DNA of 64,000 nucleotides from Pedobacter caeni (GCF_900129215.1 NZ_FQUQ01000003.1:952045-1016044); one strand, 5' to 3'. Counted from the first letter of the stretch, positions 1 through 8,787 are shown. The notes: generated from the sequence alone by a model not told the origin. Program-made: numbers and translations.

Positions 1-215
1 GTATCGCAGCTCATTCTGATATACCTCCAGGCAAAGTCTTCTTCAAGTGCAGCTTCAAGTTCACTTTTGTCTTTCAGCCATTTCTCCAGCTCAGAAACGT
101 TTTCTATCGGGCGTGCGAGTAATTCATTCAGAATCGGCTCCAGATTGTCCCATTTCATTTCCAGGTTCTGGGGAATATAAGCTCTTTGTTTAGCAGGTAT
201 ATTGAGATTGATCAT
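1..215 (-). CDS. M3 family oligoendopeptidase, N-terminal part (cut by window edge)
   Basis: Reads leftward off the window edge; the visible 71 codons begin at ATG 215-213 and stay open to base 1. The peptide starts MINLNIPAKQRAYIPQN and contains ELLARPIENVSELEKWL and EEDFAWRYIRMSCD, which I recognise as the N-terminal helical part of the M3 oligoendopeptidase (PepF-like) family of Bacteroidota. These are cytoplasmic zinc peptidases that degrade short peptides. The HEXXH zinc site would lie far outside the window, so catalytic competence cannot be judged. The next 140 bases separate it from the UbiA-type gene on the same strand. Confidence 0.75.
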   Translation of the reverse strand, partial: MINLNIPAKQRAYIPQNLEMKWDNLEPILNELLARPIENVSELEKWLKDKSELEAALEEDFAWRYIRMSCD

Positions 216-356
216 AGGTTTTTAAATAATTAAGATAGGCAAATATAAGGAACGGGGAGGTCCTCAGCAATCGGAAAATATATTTGTAAAAGGGGACAGG
301 GAAAGGACCTTTTTTAGATAAGGTAAAAAAGGTCCTGATGATATCGAATCCTTATA

Positions 357-1226
357 TTAGTGTAATATCGTTCTGAATAATGCATCTGCGAGAAAGCAGA
401 CTGCAAAAACTACGGAAGCAAAGCCATTGGTTGTTGCAAAAGCTTTATTTACTTTACTGATGTCGTTTGGTTTAACCAGCAAATGCTGATAGATGAGCAT
501 GAAGCAGAAAAATGCAACGCCAACATAATAGAACCAGCTAAAATTATGCGGTGTAAAGAAGATCGGAAGGATGACACATAATGCAGAAAAAATATGCAAT
601 ACCACTGAAAGCCTCAATGCATTTTTAATGCCCAGTGCTGCTGGGATAGAATGTAGTTTCTCTTCTCTGTCGAAATCTTCGTCCTGCAGGGCGTAAATGA
701 TGTCAAAACCGCTTACCCAAAACAAGACGGCAAAAGAGTAAAGCACAGGAACAACACTAAATGCTCCTGTTACCGCAATGTAAGCGCCGATAGGAGCCAG
801 GGAAAGTCCAAGGCCCAGTACCAGGTGACACAATGCGGTAAATCTTTTGGTATAGCTATAGAATAAGACCACAAATAAGGCAACAGGAGATAAATAAAAA
901 CAAAGTTTGTTGATAAATGCAGTTGTTGCAATGAATAAGATGCAGTTAATGATGACAAAGATCAGGGCTTCATTTGCGGACACTTTTCCTGCCGGAATAT
1001 CACGCATCTGGGTACGTGGATTCTTTGCATCAATGTTTCTGTCCAGATATCTGTTAAATGCCATCGCAGCGTTGCGCGCGAAAACCATGCACAATAAGAC
1101 CGCAACCAATAACATCCAGTTAAAAGGATTGGCAGTTGTCGTTACTCCCAAAAAGAATCCAATCATTGCAAAGGGAAGTGCAAAGATGGAATGGGCGAAC
1201 AGTACCAGTGAAAAATACTTCTTCAT
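357..1226 (-). CDS. UbiA-family prenyltransferase
   Basis: A 289-residue integral membrane protein with eight or nine predicted hydrophobic segments. The first Asp-rich motif NRYLDRNIDAKN lies near residue 59 and the second, DEDFDREEKL, near residue 182; in this family they bind Mg2+ and the prenyl diphosphate. It should attach a polyprenyl chain to an aromatic acid on the quinone pathway. It resembles the UbiA/MqnP branch more than MenA, so 4-hydroxybenzoate octaprenyltransferase or the futalosine-pathway prenyltransferase are both possible. It starts 11 bases after engB ends, on the same strand, so the two are probably cotranscribed. ubiE lies divergently beside them, which fits quinone synthesis. 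Confidence 0.88.
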   Translation of the reverse strand: MKKYFSLVLFAHSIFALPFAMIGFFLGVTTTANPFNWMLLVAVLLCMVFARNAAMAFNRYLDRNIDAKNPRTQMRDIPAGKVSANEALIFVIINCILFIATTAFINKLCFYLSPVALFVVLFYSYTKRFTALCHLVLGLGLSLAPIGAYIAVTGAFSVVPVLYSFAVLFWVSGFDIIYALQDEDFDREEKLHSIPAALGIKNALRLSVVLHIFSALCVILPIFFTPHNFSWFYYVGVAFFCFMLIYQHLLVKPNDISKVNKAFATTNGFASVVFAVCFLADALFRTILH

Positions 1227-1237
1227 GAAAAGGACAA

Positions 1238-1867
1238 TTAAAAATCTGTATCCGGTGTTAAAACAGGCATGGCAAAATCAAGGTTTGTTTGATCCACGAA
1301 TTTCAGGATCTCATCTCTTCCTACACTTTTTTCAGCAGAAGTAATAAAGTAAGGGGGGATCTCTTCAAACCATCCGCCTAACGCTTTTTTGAAGGCAGCA
1401 ACGTTTTGATTTGTTTTTGTGATAGACTGCTTATCTGCTTTTGTGAAAGCCAATACGAAAGGGATCTGAATTTCTCCCATCCAGCAGCAAAATTCAAGGT
1501 CGATCTTTTGAGGTTCTAAACGACTGTCTATCAATACGAAAACGCATTGTAAGCTTTCTCTTTTTGTGATGTAATTGCGGATAAACTTCTCCCAGCTTTC
1601 TCTGCTGTTTTTAGAAACCTTCGCATACCCATATCCTGGTAAATCTACAATATACCATTTTTCATTGATGAGGAAATGGTTGATTAACTGGGTTTTCCCC
1701 GGCCTTTGAGATGTTTTTGCTAAACCATGCTGGTTCACCAGCATGTTAATTAAAGAGGACTTTCCAACGTTGGAACGTCCGATAAATGCATATTCGGGCA
1801 TATTGGCTACAGGCAAAGCTGAAACCTTTGTATTACTACAAATAAATGTTGCTGATTTTATAATCAT
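1238..1867 (-). CDS. engB: Ribosome biogenesis GTP-binding protein YsxC/EngB
   Basis: 209 residues, the usual length of the TrmE-Era-EngA-EngB GTPase EngB. The G1 P-loop GRSNVGKSS is near residue 30, the G3 motif DLPGYG near residue 76, and the G4 motif TKAD near residue 141. The family acts in the cytoplasm on late assembly of the large ribosomal subunit and is usually essential. The ATG at 1867-1865 follows a TAccTTTG promoter element by only four bases, so the mRNA may be leaderless. The gene is the first of an operon with the UbiA-type prenyltransferase. Confidence 0.96.
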   Translation of the reverse strand: MIIKSATFICSNTKVSALPVANMPEYAFIGRSNVGKSSLINMLVNQHGLAKTSQRPGKTQLINHFLINEKWYIVDLPGYGYAKVSKNSRESWEKFIRNYITKRESLQCVFVLIDSRLEPQKIDLEFCCWMGEIQIPFVLAFTKADKQSITKTNQNVAAFKKALGGWFEEIPPYFITSAEKSVGRDEILKFVDQTNLDFAMPVLTPDTDF

Positions 1868-1871
1868 TTGA

Positions 1872-1910
1872 CAAAGGTAGAAAATTAGTTTTCAACAATA
1901 CTTATCTTTG
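1872..1910. promoter_or_regulatory. Divergent promoter pair between engB and ubiE
   Basis: Two Bacteroidota -7 elements of the form TAnnTTTG face away from each other. TAccTTTG lies on the minus strand at 1879-1872, with a TTG at 1898-1896 about 16 bases further upstream. TAtcTTTG lies on the plus strand at 1903-1910. Each ends 4 to 9 bases from the ATG it would serve (1867 and 1920). The elements are read directly; the promoter function is inferred from the published Bacteroidota consensus. Confidence 0.65.
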
Positions 1911-1919
1911 CGCCTTACT

Positions 1920-2651
1920 ATGAACGAAAAGATCTCCACCTCCCACTCTGCAACGGCTCCTAAAAAGGAAGAAGTAGCCTCAATGTTTGATAAGATATCA
2001 GGAACTTATGATTTTTTAAACCACTTTATGTCGCTCGGAATTGACATTTTGTGGCGTAAAAGGGCAATTGGCGAACTAAAGTCTATCAAGCCCCGCTTGA
2101 TGCTGGATGTAGCAACAGGTACGGGAGACTTTGCTTTTGAGGCCATCAAAATTCTTAAACCGGAGAAAGTAATCGGTGTAGATATTTCTGAAGGAATGCT
2201 GGAAGTGGCTCGAAAAAAGATCAATGACCGGAATTTACACCCCATTTTTTCAGTTCAGATGGGCGATTCAGAAGGTTTACATTTCGAAGACAATCATTTT
2301 GATGCCGTAACCGTTGCCTTTGGGGTAAGGAACTATGAAAACCTTGAAAAAGGAATAAGAGATATGTACCGGGTGCTCAAACCAGGCGGTAAAATTGTCA
2401 TCCTTGAATTTTCAAAACCAAGAAAATTCCCCGTTAAACAGGGATATAACTTTTATTTTAACCATGTAACTCCGTTTTTTGGAAAAGCATTTTCGAAAGA
2501 TGCGACTGCTTATACTTATTTACCGGAATCGGTAGCTGCATTTCCTGATGGTGATGCCTTTAATGCCATGCTGACGAAGGTTGGATTTAAAAATGCAAAA
2601 GATATTAGGTTAACGTTTGGTATTTGTGCAATTTATACCGGAACAAAGTAA
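1920..2651 (+). CDS. ubiE: Demethylmenaquinone methyltransferase UbiE/MenG
   Basis: 243 residues from ATG 1920; a TTG twelve bases upstream is in frame, but it lies inside the promoter element and is not credible. It is a class I SAM-dependent methyltransferase with the glycine-rich SAM loop LDVATGTGD at residues 62-70. The family signature YDFLNHFMSLGIDILWRK lies at residues 30-47, with RVLKPGG further on. It makes the last C-methylation of menaquinone (or ubiquinone) synthesis at the inner face of the cytoplasmic membrane. It is followed 25 bases later by the porT-like gene, an order that recurs in Bacteroidota. Confidence 0.95.
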   Translation: MNEKISTSHSATAPKKEEVASMFDKISGTYDFLNHFMSLGIDILWRKRAIGELKSIKPRLMLDVATGTGDFAFEAIKILKPEKVIGVDISEGMLEVARKKINDRNLHPIFSVQMGDSEGLHFEDNHFDAVTVAFGVRNYENLEKGIRDMYRVLKPGGKIVILEFSKPRKFPVKQGYNFYFNHVTPFFGKAFSKDATAYTYLPESVAAFPDGDAFNAMLTKVGFKNAKDIRLTFGICAIYTGTK

Positions 2652-2676
2652 AATTACGTAGGTTTATCCTGATGAT

Positions 2677-3432
2677 ATGAATATGAAACTGCTCATTTCT
2701 TTTGTGTGCTTGTTTGCTGTTACGACAGTAAAAGCTCAGAATTGGGGTGGCGGGATCGATGATAACAATTTGCACTTTGGGTTTACTTTTCAATATGTTT
2801 CTGCGGAATATAAGATTTTGAAGAAAGCGGATTGGAGAGAAGTCGACGTTAATGGTTGGCAGCTTAATACAGATTTTCTCGGTAAGCTAAATTACATCTC
2901 TTCTAAGCCATCTTCGGGATTTGGAATTGGCTTCGTGGTCAATCAAAAAGTCCAAGATAATGTCGATCTTCGATTAACTCCAACACTGGTTTTTAGTGAC
3001 AGAACTTTAACTTATGGTTTTGTAAAGGGAGTAAATGGGTCTCCTGAGGAAGTAGGTGTGCAGAAAAAACTGGCAACTACTGTAGTCGATTTTCCATTAG
3101 GGTTGAAGATCAAGTCCAATAGAAGAAATAACTTCAGGGCATATATGATTGGGGGAGTTAAGTATACCATGGATATTTCATCCAAGAAAAAATCGAATAA
3201 TAATGAGGTGACCGATCCTATGGAAAAGTTTGTAAACAATCGTCGTAATTTTCTTTCTTATGAGGCAGGCTTGGGGATGGATCTATATTTCGAATATTTC
3301 AAAATGTCACCAGAGATTAAATTGTCTTATTCCTTCGATAGTGTGAAGAAAAATGAAGTGTCACATGTCTTTTCTAATCCGATTGATAGATTAATGTTAA
3401 GACATGTGACATTCAGCTTATTTTTCGAATGA
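2677..3432 (+). CDS. porT: PorT-like outer-membrane beta-barrel protein
   Basis: 251 residues. A signal peptide (MNMKLLISFVCLFAVTTVKA, cleavage before Q-N-W) is followed by alternating beta-strand sequence and a C-terminal strand ending in phenylalanine and glutamate. Length, strand pattern and position directly after ubiE match PorT, an outer-membrane component associated with the type IX secretion and gliding machinery. The order ubiE-porT is common in Bacteroidota. No other T9SS gene is in the window. A second Met two codons downstream is an equally plausible start. A 12-bp inverted repeat lies inside the 3-prime end of the gene (3360-3410). Confidence 0.75.
   Translation: MNMKLLISFVCLFAVTTVKAQNWGGGIDDNNLHFGFTFQYVSAEYKILKKADWREVDVNGWQLNTDFLGKLNYISSKPSSGFGIGFVVNQKVQDNVDLRLTPTLVFSDRTLTYGFVKGVNGSPEEVGVQKKLATTVVDFPLGLKIKSNRRNNFRAYMIGGVKYTMDISSKKKSNNNEVTDPMEKFVNNRRNFLSYEAGLGMDLYFEYFKMSPEIKLSYSFDSVKKNEVSHVFSNPIDRLMLRHVTFSLFFE
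3360..3410 (+). repeat. Perfect 12-bp inverted repeat inside the 3-prime end of porT
   Basis: GTCACATGTCTT at 3360-3371 is repeated inverted as AAGACATGTGAC at 3399-3410, with a 27-base spacer that itself can pair partly (CTAATC with GATTAA). It codes for part of the last barrel strands. It may form a strong mRNA hairpin just before the stop codon. No U-tract follows, so it is not a standard terminator. Confidence 0.6.
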
Positions 3433-3534
3433 CATCACTCGGAAAAAAGTTTTAGTTTTGTTAAGACATTGCCATCATAAGATAGGTCGGGGATATTTTT
3501 TTAAACAGACCGTTAAAGAATAATTAATATACGA

Positions 3535-4290
3535 ATGAAAACTGCATTAATTACAGGAGCAACTTCAGGAATTGGAGAAGCCTGCGCAGATCTGTTTGCT
3601 GCACAAGGTTATCACTTAATTTTAGTTGCAAGAAGAGAACATTTATTAAAGGATGTTGCCAAACGTCTGGAAGAGAAATATGCGATAGAAACAAAGACCG
3701 TTGTTGCAGATGTGAGAATTCATGATGATCTTTCTTATGGATTGGAAACTTTACCTGCCCAATGGAAACAGGTGGACGTATTGATCAATAATGCGGGCTT
3801 AAGTCAGGGCTTAGATCCTATAGATAAGGGTAATGTTACGGATTGGGATACCATGATTGATACCAACGTTAAAGGATTGCTGTATGTCACAAAGATTGTT
3901 TCGAACTGGATGATCAGCCGGAAATCCGGTCATATCATTAATATCGGATCGATTGCAGGACAGGAAGTTTATCCCAATGGAAACGTATATTGTGCTACAA
4001 AACATGCAGTAGATGCCCTGAATAAAGGTATGCGCATAGATTTATTGCCTCATGGCATAAAGGTGACGGCCATTAATCCCGGAATGGTAGAAACAGAGTT
4101 TTCTAAGGTCCGTTTTAAAGGAGATGAAGGACGTGCAAAGAAAGTATATGATGGATTGGAACCCCTGGTTGCGAATGATATTGCCGAAGCAATTTGGTTT
4201 GTCGTGAGCCGACCTGCACATGTGAACATTAACGATATGCTCATCATGCCTACGGCCCAGGCTACAGGTGCCATCATCAAAAGAAACTAA
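3535..4290 (+). CDS. Short-chain dehydrogenase/reductase (SDR)
   Basis: 251 residues, classical SDR length. The nucleotide-binding motif TGATSGIG is at residues 7-14, NNAG near residue 86, the catalytic serine in INIGSIAG, and the catalytic YCATK near residue 151. The closest characterised relatives by pattern are the YdfG-type NADP-dependent 3-hydroxy acid dehydrogenases (serine, 3-hydroxypropionate). The substrate cannot be set from sequence alone. The cytoplasmic enzyme is followed 19 bases later by the YqeY-like gene on the same strand. Confidence 0.92.
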   Translation: MKTALITGATSGIGEACADLFAAQGYHLILVARREHLLKDVAKRLEEKYAIETKTVVADVRIHDDLSYGLETLPAQWKQVDVLINNAGLSQGLDPIDKGNVTDWDTMIDTNVKGLLYVTKIVSNWMISRKSGHIINIGSIAGQEVYPNGNVYCATKHAVDALNKGMRIDLLPHGIKVTAINPGMVETEFSKVRFKGDEGRAKKVYDGLEPLVANDIAEAIWFVVSRPAHVNINDMLIMPTAQATGAIIKRN

Positions 4291-4309
4291 AATATTAATC
4301 GAAACAGAT

Positions 4310-4756
4310 ATGATATCAACTACAATAGACCAGGAGATTAAAAAAGCGATGCTGGCTAAAGATCAGGCGCAATTAAGAGGTTTAAGAGCAATTAAAGCTG
4401 CTTTATTATTAGCGAAAACAGAGAAAGGATCAAGCGAAGAGATTACAGAAGAAACAGAATCCAAGATTTTACAAAAGCTGGTGAAACAACGTCGTGAATC
4501 AGCTGATATCTATAAACAACAAGGACGCGAAGACTTGAGCATTATTGAAGAAGAAGAAATCGAAGTGATCAGCAGCTTTATGCCAAAGCAATTGGAGCAG
4601 GCAGAAGTTGAAAGCATCATCGCTCAGATCATCAGGGATTCAGGTGCTGCTTCAGTGAAAGAAATGGGGAAAGTAATGGGCCTTGCAAACAAAGAACTTG
4701 CAGGTAAAGCAGATGGAAAACTGATTGCCGAAATCGTAAAAGCGCAATTGGCATAA
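4310..4756 (+). CDS. GatB/YqeY domain-containing protein
   Basis: 148 residues from ATG 4310; the frame opens upstream inside the SDR gene, but this ATG follows the SDR stop and gives the normal family length. The N-terminal part (IDQEIKKAMLAKDQAQLRGLRAIKAALL) and the FMPKQLEQAEVESII segment are typical of YqeY proteins. These resemble the C-terminal tRNA-binding domain of the GatB amidotransferase subunit. It may influence tRNA-dependent amidation or bind tRNA; the family is poorly characterised. Probably cotranscribed with the SDR gene. Confidence 0.9.
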   Translation: MISTTIDQEIKKAMLAKDQAQLRGLRAIKAALLLAKTEKGSSEEITEETESKILQKLVKQRRESADIYKQQGREDLSIIEEEEIEVISSFMPKQLEQAEVESIIAQIIRDSGAASVKEMGKVMGLANKELAGKADGKLIAEIVKAQLA

Positions 4757-4871
4757 AATATGCTTGAAAATTTATGTGTTTAAACCTTTTTTCGAAAAAT
4801 TAATGTTTTAAATTACATTAAATTTAATTTACTCCACTAACTTAGTAGCATTACCTTACTTAACACAAAAT

Positions 4872-5636
4872 ATGAAATACGAAGTAATAGAAGAAGACGG
4901 GTTTAAATATATTGAGGCTGGAAAAGGAGAACCCCTGGTATTACTTCATGGTTTAATGGGAGAGTTGAGCAATTGGGAAAGAGTGATTGATCACTTTAAA
5001 GCCAATTATCATGTTATGGTCCCTATTTTGCCAATTTATGAACTCCCTATACTTACTTTAGGTGTAAAGAGTTTATCAAAATATATAAACAGATTTTTAA
5101 AGTTTAAGAAACTCAATCAGGTAGTTTTAATTGGAAATTCATTGGGAGGACATGTAGGTCTTGTATTTACCACTTCCCACCAGGAAAATGTTAAAGCCCT
5201 TGTATTGACAGGAAGTTCCGGCTTATATGAAAATGCATTTGGTGGCTCATTTCCAAGAAGAGAAAGTTATGATTATATTAGGGAAAAGGTAGAATTTACC
5301 TTTTACGACCCGGCAGTAGCCACTAAGGAGTTAGTGGATGACGTATATAAAAGTGTGAATGACCGTTCCCGTGTAATCCGGATTCTGGCCTTGGCCAAAT
5401 CGGCTATCCGCCATAACATGTCGAAAGATCTGTCCAGGATTACCATCCCTGTTTCTTTAATTTGGGGAAAACAGGATAAGGTAACTCCACCGGAAGTTGC
5501 GGAAGAGTTTCACGAATTGCTGCCTAATTCAGAGTTGAATTGGGTAGATAAATGCGGGCATGCTCCGATGATGGAACGTCCGGAAGACTTTAATGTGTAC
5601 CTGGAGAAATTTTTAAATAGAATTTTACTAAAATAA
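4872..5636 (+). CDS. Alpha/beta-fold hydrolase
   Basis: 254 residues with no signal peptide. The oxyanion-hole motif LLHGLMG is at residues 24-30 and the nucleophile elbow GNSLGGH puts the catalytic serine at residue 90. An aspartate in GKQDKVTP is near residue 205, and the catalytic histidine in CGHAPMMERP near residue 231. The triad is complete, so it should be an active hydrolase or esterase; the substrate is unknown. The CBS gene begins 3 bases after its stop, then nadK. A TAacTTAG element at 4838-4845 is a weak promoter candidate. Confidence 0.9.
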   Translation: MKYEVIEEDGFKYIEAGKGEPLVLLHGLMGELSNWERVIDHFKANYHVMVPILPIYELPILTLGVKSLSKYINRFLKFKKLNQVVLIGNSLGGHVGLVFTTSHQENVKALVLTGSSGLYENAFGGSFPRRESYDYIREKVEFTFYDPAVATKELVDDVYKSVNDRSRVIRILALAKSAIRHNMSKDLSRITIPVSLIWGKQDKVTPPEVAEEFHELLPNSELNWVDKCGHAPMMERPEDFNVYLEKFLNRILLK

Positions 5637-5639
5637 ATA

Positions 5640-6302
5640 ATGTTTGCATCTGAACTCATATCAAATTCAATTCCCCCGCTAAAGACTTCCGACTCTGTTC
5701 AGAAGGCTTTGGAGAGGATGACTGAGTTCAAGCTATACCATTTACCCATCGTAAATGAAACCCAGTTTTTGGGGCTGCTGGCAGAAGAAGAGCTGATTGA
5801 GGTAAGGGATACAGAACAGGCAATCGGTAGTTTGCCTTTGTCTATTTTAAACCCTTTTGTTTACGAAGATGCACACATCTATGACATCATCAGGCTCTTT
5901 CATCAACTGCATTTATCGGTAGTTCCGGTCCTGGATTATAAAAAAAACTATTTAGGATTAATTTCTATAAATAACCTTTTAGATTATACTGCTGATATTT
6001 ATGCGGTAAAAGAACCCGGAGGGATTATTGTGCTGGAAATCAGCAACCGGAATAATTCTCTTTCTCACATGGCACAGATTGTGGAAGCCGATAATGCGCA
6101 GATCCTTTCTTCTTATGTGCAGTCTTTTCCCGATTCCACAAAATTGGAAGTTACCCTAAAAATTAATAAAACTGAGTTGTCGGGAATTATCGCCTCTTTT
6201 GAGCGATACAATTACCAGGTAAAAGCTGTGTTTAACAGCACCATTTCAGATAATGGTACCGAAGACAGATATAATTCATTTATGAATTATTTAAACGTAT
6301 AA
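5640..6302 (+). CDS. CBS-domain protein
   Basis: 220 residues. Two CBS motifs span about residues 8-60 and 72-125 (SDSVQKALERM...LYHLPIV and DAHIYDIIRLF...LSVVPVL), forming one Bateman pair that binds adenine nucleotides. The C-terminal 90 residues (GGIIVLEISNRNNSLSHMAQ onward) have an ACT-like beta-alpha-beta pattern. It is cytoplasmic, packed between an alpha/beta hydrolase (3-base gap) and nadK (9-base gap). An adenylate- or NAD-responsive regulatory role is plausible, but this is inferred from position only. Confidence 0.88.
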   Translation: MFASELISNSIPPLKTSDSVQKALERMTEFKLYHLPIVNETQFLGLLAEEELIEVRDTEQAIGSLPLSILNPFVYEDAHIYDIIRLFHQLHLSVVPVLDYKKNYLGLISINNLLDYTADIYAVKEPGGIIVLEISNRNNSLSHMAQIVEADNAQILSSYVQSFPDSTKLEVTLKINKTELSGIIASFERYNYQVKAVFNSTISDNGTEDRYNSFMNYLNV

Positions 6303-6311
6303 AACCCATAA

Positions 6312-7193
6312 ATGAGAACTGCAATTTACGGTAGAGAGTTCAATAATAGCGTTTTACCATATGTACAGGAAGTATTCAATGTTCTGGGCGAATCAAAAGC
6401 GCCCATTCTTGTTTCCAAAGATTACCTTGATTTTATAAAAGATAAAATAAAACTGCCTGAGGGCATTGTTGTTTTTAGTAACCATACCGAACTGGTTGGC
6501 CAGGCAGATGTCCTGATCAGCTTAGGTGGAGATGGTACTTTACTGGATACTTTGTCGCTGATCCGTGACTCCGGAATCCCGGTAATAGGGATCAACTTCG
6601 GTCGCCTTGGATTCCTGGCGAGCATCAATAAAGATGAGATCAGAATAGCTATTGAGGCACTTCGCAATAAAGAATATTCTCTGGATAAAAGAACTTTACT
6701 GAGTCTGGAGTCCAAATTTGACCTTTTTGGTGAGGAAAATTTCGCTTTAAACGACATCACCATTCATAGAAGGGATAAGTCAGCGATGATGATCATTCAT
6801 GCTTATATGAATAATGAATTTGTGAATTCATATTGGGCAGATGGTTTAATTATCGCTACACCAACAGGTTCTACCGCTTATTCTTTAAGCTGCGGTGGCC
6901 CGATCATTTATCCGAGTTCACAAAATTTTGTGATCACCCCAATTGCTCCACATAACCTGAATGTAAGACCGGTCATTATCCCTGATGATGTTTCCCTTAC
7001 TTTTGAGGTAGAAGCCAGAAGTGCCAAGTTTTTGGTTTCCTGTGATTCGAGAACGGAAACAGTAGACCGTTCTGTGAAGCTTACCCTGAATAAAGCAGCC
7101 TTTCATGTAAATCTGATCAGGCTGAACAATGAAAGTTACCTGACCACGTTAAGAAATAAACTACTTTGGGGTATTGATACCCGCAACTATTAA
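6312..7193 (+). CDS. nadK: NAD kinase
   Basis: 293 residues. GGDGTLLDT near residue 73 is the diacylglycerol-kinase-like NAD kinase motif. ALNDITIHR near residue 139 and the second signature TPTGSTAYSLSCGGPI near residue 182 follow. It phosphorylates NAD to NADP in the cytoplasm, the only de novo source of NADP. It heads the conserved Bacteroidota series nadK, DUF6089, uppS, bamA, ompH, ompH. The next gene starts one base after its stop. Confidence 0.96.
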   Translation: MRTAIYGREFNNSVLPYVQEVFNVLGESKAPILVSKDYLDFIKDKIKLPEGIVVFSNHTELVGQADVLISLGGDGTLLDTLSLIRDSGIPVIGINFGRLGFLASINKDEIRIAIEALRNKEYSLDKRTLLSLESKFDLFGEENFALNDITIHRRDKSAMMIIHAYMNNEFVNSYWADGLIIATPTGSTAYSLSCGGPIIYPSSQNFVITPIAPHNLNVRPVIIPDDVSLTFEVEARSAKFLVSCDSRTETVDRSVKLTLNKAAFHVNLIRLNNESYLTTLRNKLLWGIDTRNY

Positions 7194-7194
7194 G

Positions 7195-8028
7195 ATGCAA
7201 TACGGAACACGGCTTTTCTGTTTTCTTGCGATCTCTTTCATCGGATTTAATGCCAATGCCCAGACGATGGAGCTTGGTGTTGTCGCTGGAGGTGCAGGGT
7301 ATATGGGAGACCTGAACCAAACAAAACCTTTGAAAATCAGCGGTATTTCTGCCGGAGCCTATGTGAAAATGAATTTTGATCCTTACTGGAGCCTTGGCGC
7401 ACACTATCAGTTTGGCATGATCAAAGCAAATGACCTGCATTCTGAGAATGAGCAGTTCAGAGACCGGGGGCTTAATTTTAAAACTTCGCTGAATGAAATC
7501 AGCCTGCAGGTAGACTTTAATTTCTTTGAGTATTTTGCAGGTGGGGGAACCAAAAGGTTCACGCCTTATATATTTACAGGAATAGGAGGGGTGTTTTTTA
7601 GCCCGATCGGGAAATATGCATTTAGTCCAGGCGCGGATGCTCAGGAATATAAACTCAGGTTTTACAGGACTGAAGGACAAAAAGAACCTTACAGAAATTA
7701 TGCACTTACTGTTCCTTATGGAGTAGGATTCAAAGTCAGACTGAAAGAAAACTGGGGTTTATTTTCTCAGATTGGATATCGAACAGCGTTTACAGATTAT
7801 CTGGATGATGTAAGCGGAAATTATCCTGGTATGGATAATCCTCCTGCTGATGGAAATACCGGATTAAATCTTTCAGATCCCAGCAGATTCCGCTCATTAT
7901 CAGGTGCTGCGATTCCGGTTGGGGCTCCAGGGACCCAAAGAGGCGATTTTAGAAAAAGAGATACTTATATGTTTGTAGGTATTGGCATATCTTATACCTT
8001 TGTGTCCCAAAAATGTTATACATTTTAA
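7195..8028 (+). CDS. DUF6089-family outer-membrane beta-barrel protein
   Basis: 277 residues from ATG 7195, directly after the nadK stop; an upstream in-frame ATT at 7174 would overlap nadK and would not place the signal peptide at the N-terminus. The signal peptide ends in NANA before Q-T-M. ELGVVAGGAGYMGDLN is the conserved opening of this Bacteroidota family, and the rest is amphipathic beta-strand ending in a C-terminal YTF-rich strand. The function is unknown, but the protein is nearly always coded beside uppS and bamA, which suggests a part in outer-membrane assembly. Confidence is high for the gene and moderate for the role. Confidence 0.88.
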   Translation: MQYGTRLFCFLAISFIGFNANAQTMELGVVAGGAGYMGDLNQTKPLKISGISAGAYVKMNFDPYWSLGAHYQFGMIKANDLHSENEQFRDRGLNFKTSLNEISLQVDFNFFEYFAGGGTKRFTPYIFTGIGGVFFSPIGKYAFSPGADAQEYKLRFYRTEGQKEPYRNYALTVPYGVGFKVRLKENWGLFSQIGYRTAFTDYLDDVSGNYPGMDNPPADGNTGLNLSDPSRFRSLSGAAIPVGAPGTQRGDFRKRDTYMFVGIGISYTFVSQKCYTF

Positions 8029-8046
8029 GCATATTTGCAATTATAA

Positions 8047-8787
8047 ATGGGATTTAAAGAACAAATTGACGTTACACGCCTGCCTGAGCACATCGCAATC
8101 ATCATGGATGGAAATGGGAGATGGGCAAAAAATCAAGGCAAATTCAGGCATTTTGGCCATGAAAGCGGGGTGTTATCCGTAAAAGATATTGTAGAAGGCT
8201 GTGCTGATATAGGTATCAAATACCTGACTGTATATGCTTTTTCTACCGAAAACTGGAACAGGCCTATTGAAGAAGTAAATGCTTTAATGGAGCTGTTGAT
8301 TTCTACCATTAATCAGGAAACTGCAACGCTTAATAAGAATAACATCAGACTTAATGCTATTGGAGATATTTCCTCTCTTCCACAAAAATGTATTGACGAC
8401 TTGAAAAGTGCCATGGATAATACCGCAAAGAATACGCGTTGTACCCTGACACTTGCTTTGAGTTATAGCGCGAAATGGGAAATCATGGAGGCTGCTAAGA
8501 AACTGGCTCAGAAAGTTAAAGACGAAAAGATGAGTATTGAAGAAATTAATGAAGATACTTTTTCTGCTCAGCTAACGACCACCAATATTCCTGATCCGGA
8601 ACTGATGATCAGGACAAGTGGTGAACATAGGGTCAGCAATTTTTTATTGTGGCAGATGGCTTATACCGAACTCTATTTTACCGACACCTTGTGGCCTGAC
8701 TTTAGAAGAGAAGACCTTTTTGAAGCAATAGTAGACTACCAAAAGCGCGAACGCCGCTTCGGTAAAATTAGTGAACAGTTGAACTAA
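8047..8787 (+). CDS. uppS: Isoprenyl transferase (undecaprenyl diphosphate synthase)
   Basis: 246 residues. IAIIMDGNGRWA puts the catalytic Asp at about residue 21, and the signature RTSGEHRVSNFLLWQMAYTE lies near residue 194. It condenses isopentenyl diphosphate onto farnesyl diphosphate to make the C55 carrier lipid for peptidoglycan and surface polysaccharide. It is 18 bases downstream of the DUF6089 gene and 61 bases before bamA. A TAacTTAG element at 8823-8830 may give bamA its own promoter. Confidence 0.95.
   Translation: MGFKEQIDVTRLPEHIAIIMDGNGRWAKNQGKFRHFGHESGVLSVKDIVEGCADIGIKYLTVYAFSTENWNRPIEEVNALMELLISTINQETATLNKNNIRLNAIGDISSLPQKCIDDLKSAMDNTAKNTRCTLTLALSYSAKWEIMEAAKKLAQKVKDEKMSIEEINEDTFSAQLTTTNIPDPELMIRTSGEHRVSNFLLWQMAYTELYFTDTLWPDFRREDLFEAIVDYQKRERRFGKISEQLN

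Noticed and set aside
907..1344. 145-codon frame on the plus strand
   Set aside because: It runs antisense through the UbiA-type and engB genes and has no domain pattern.
7117..7680. 187-codon minus-strand frame
   Set aside because: It lies antisense to nadK and the DUF6089 barrel gene, both clearly real; the sequence has the composition of a shadow frame.
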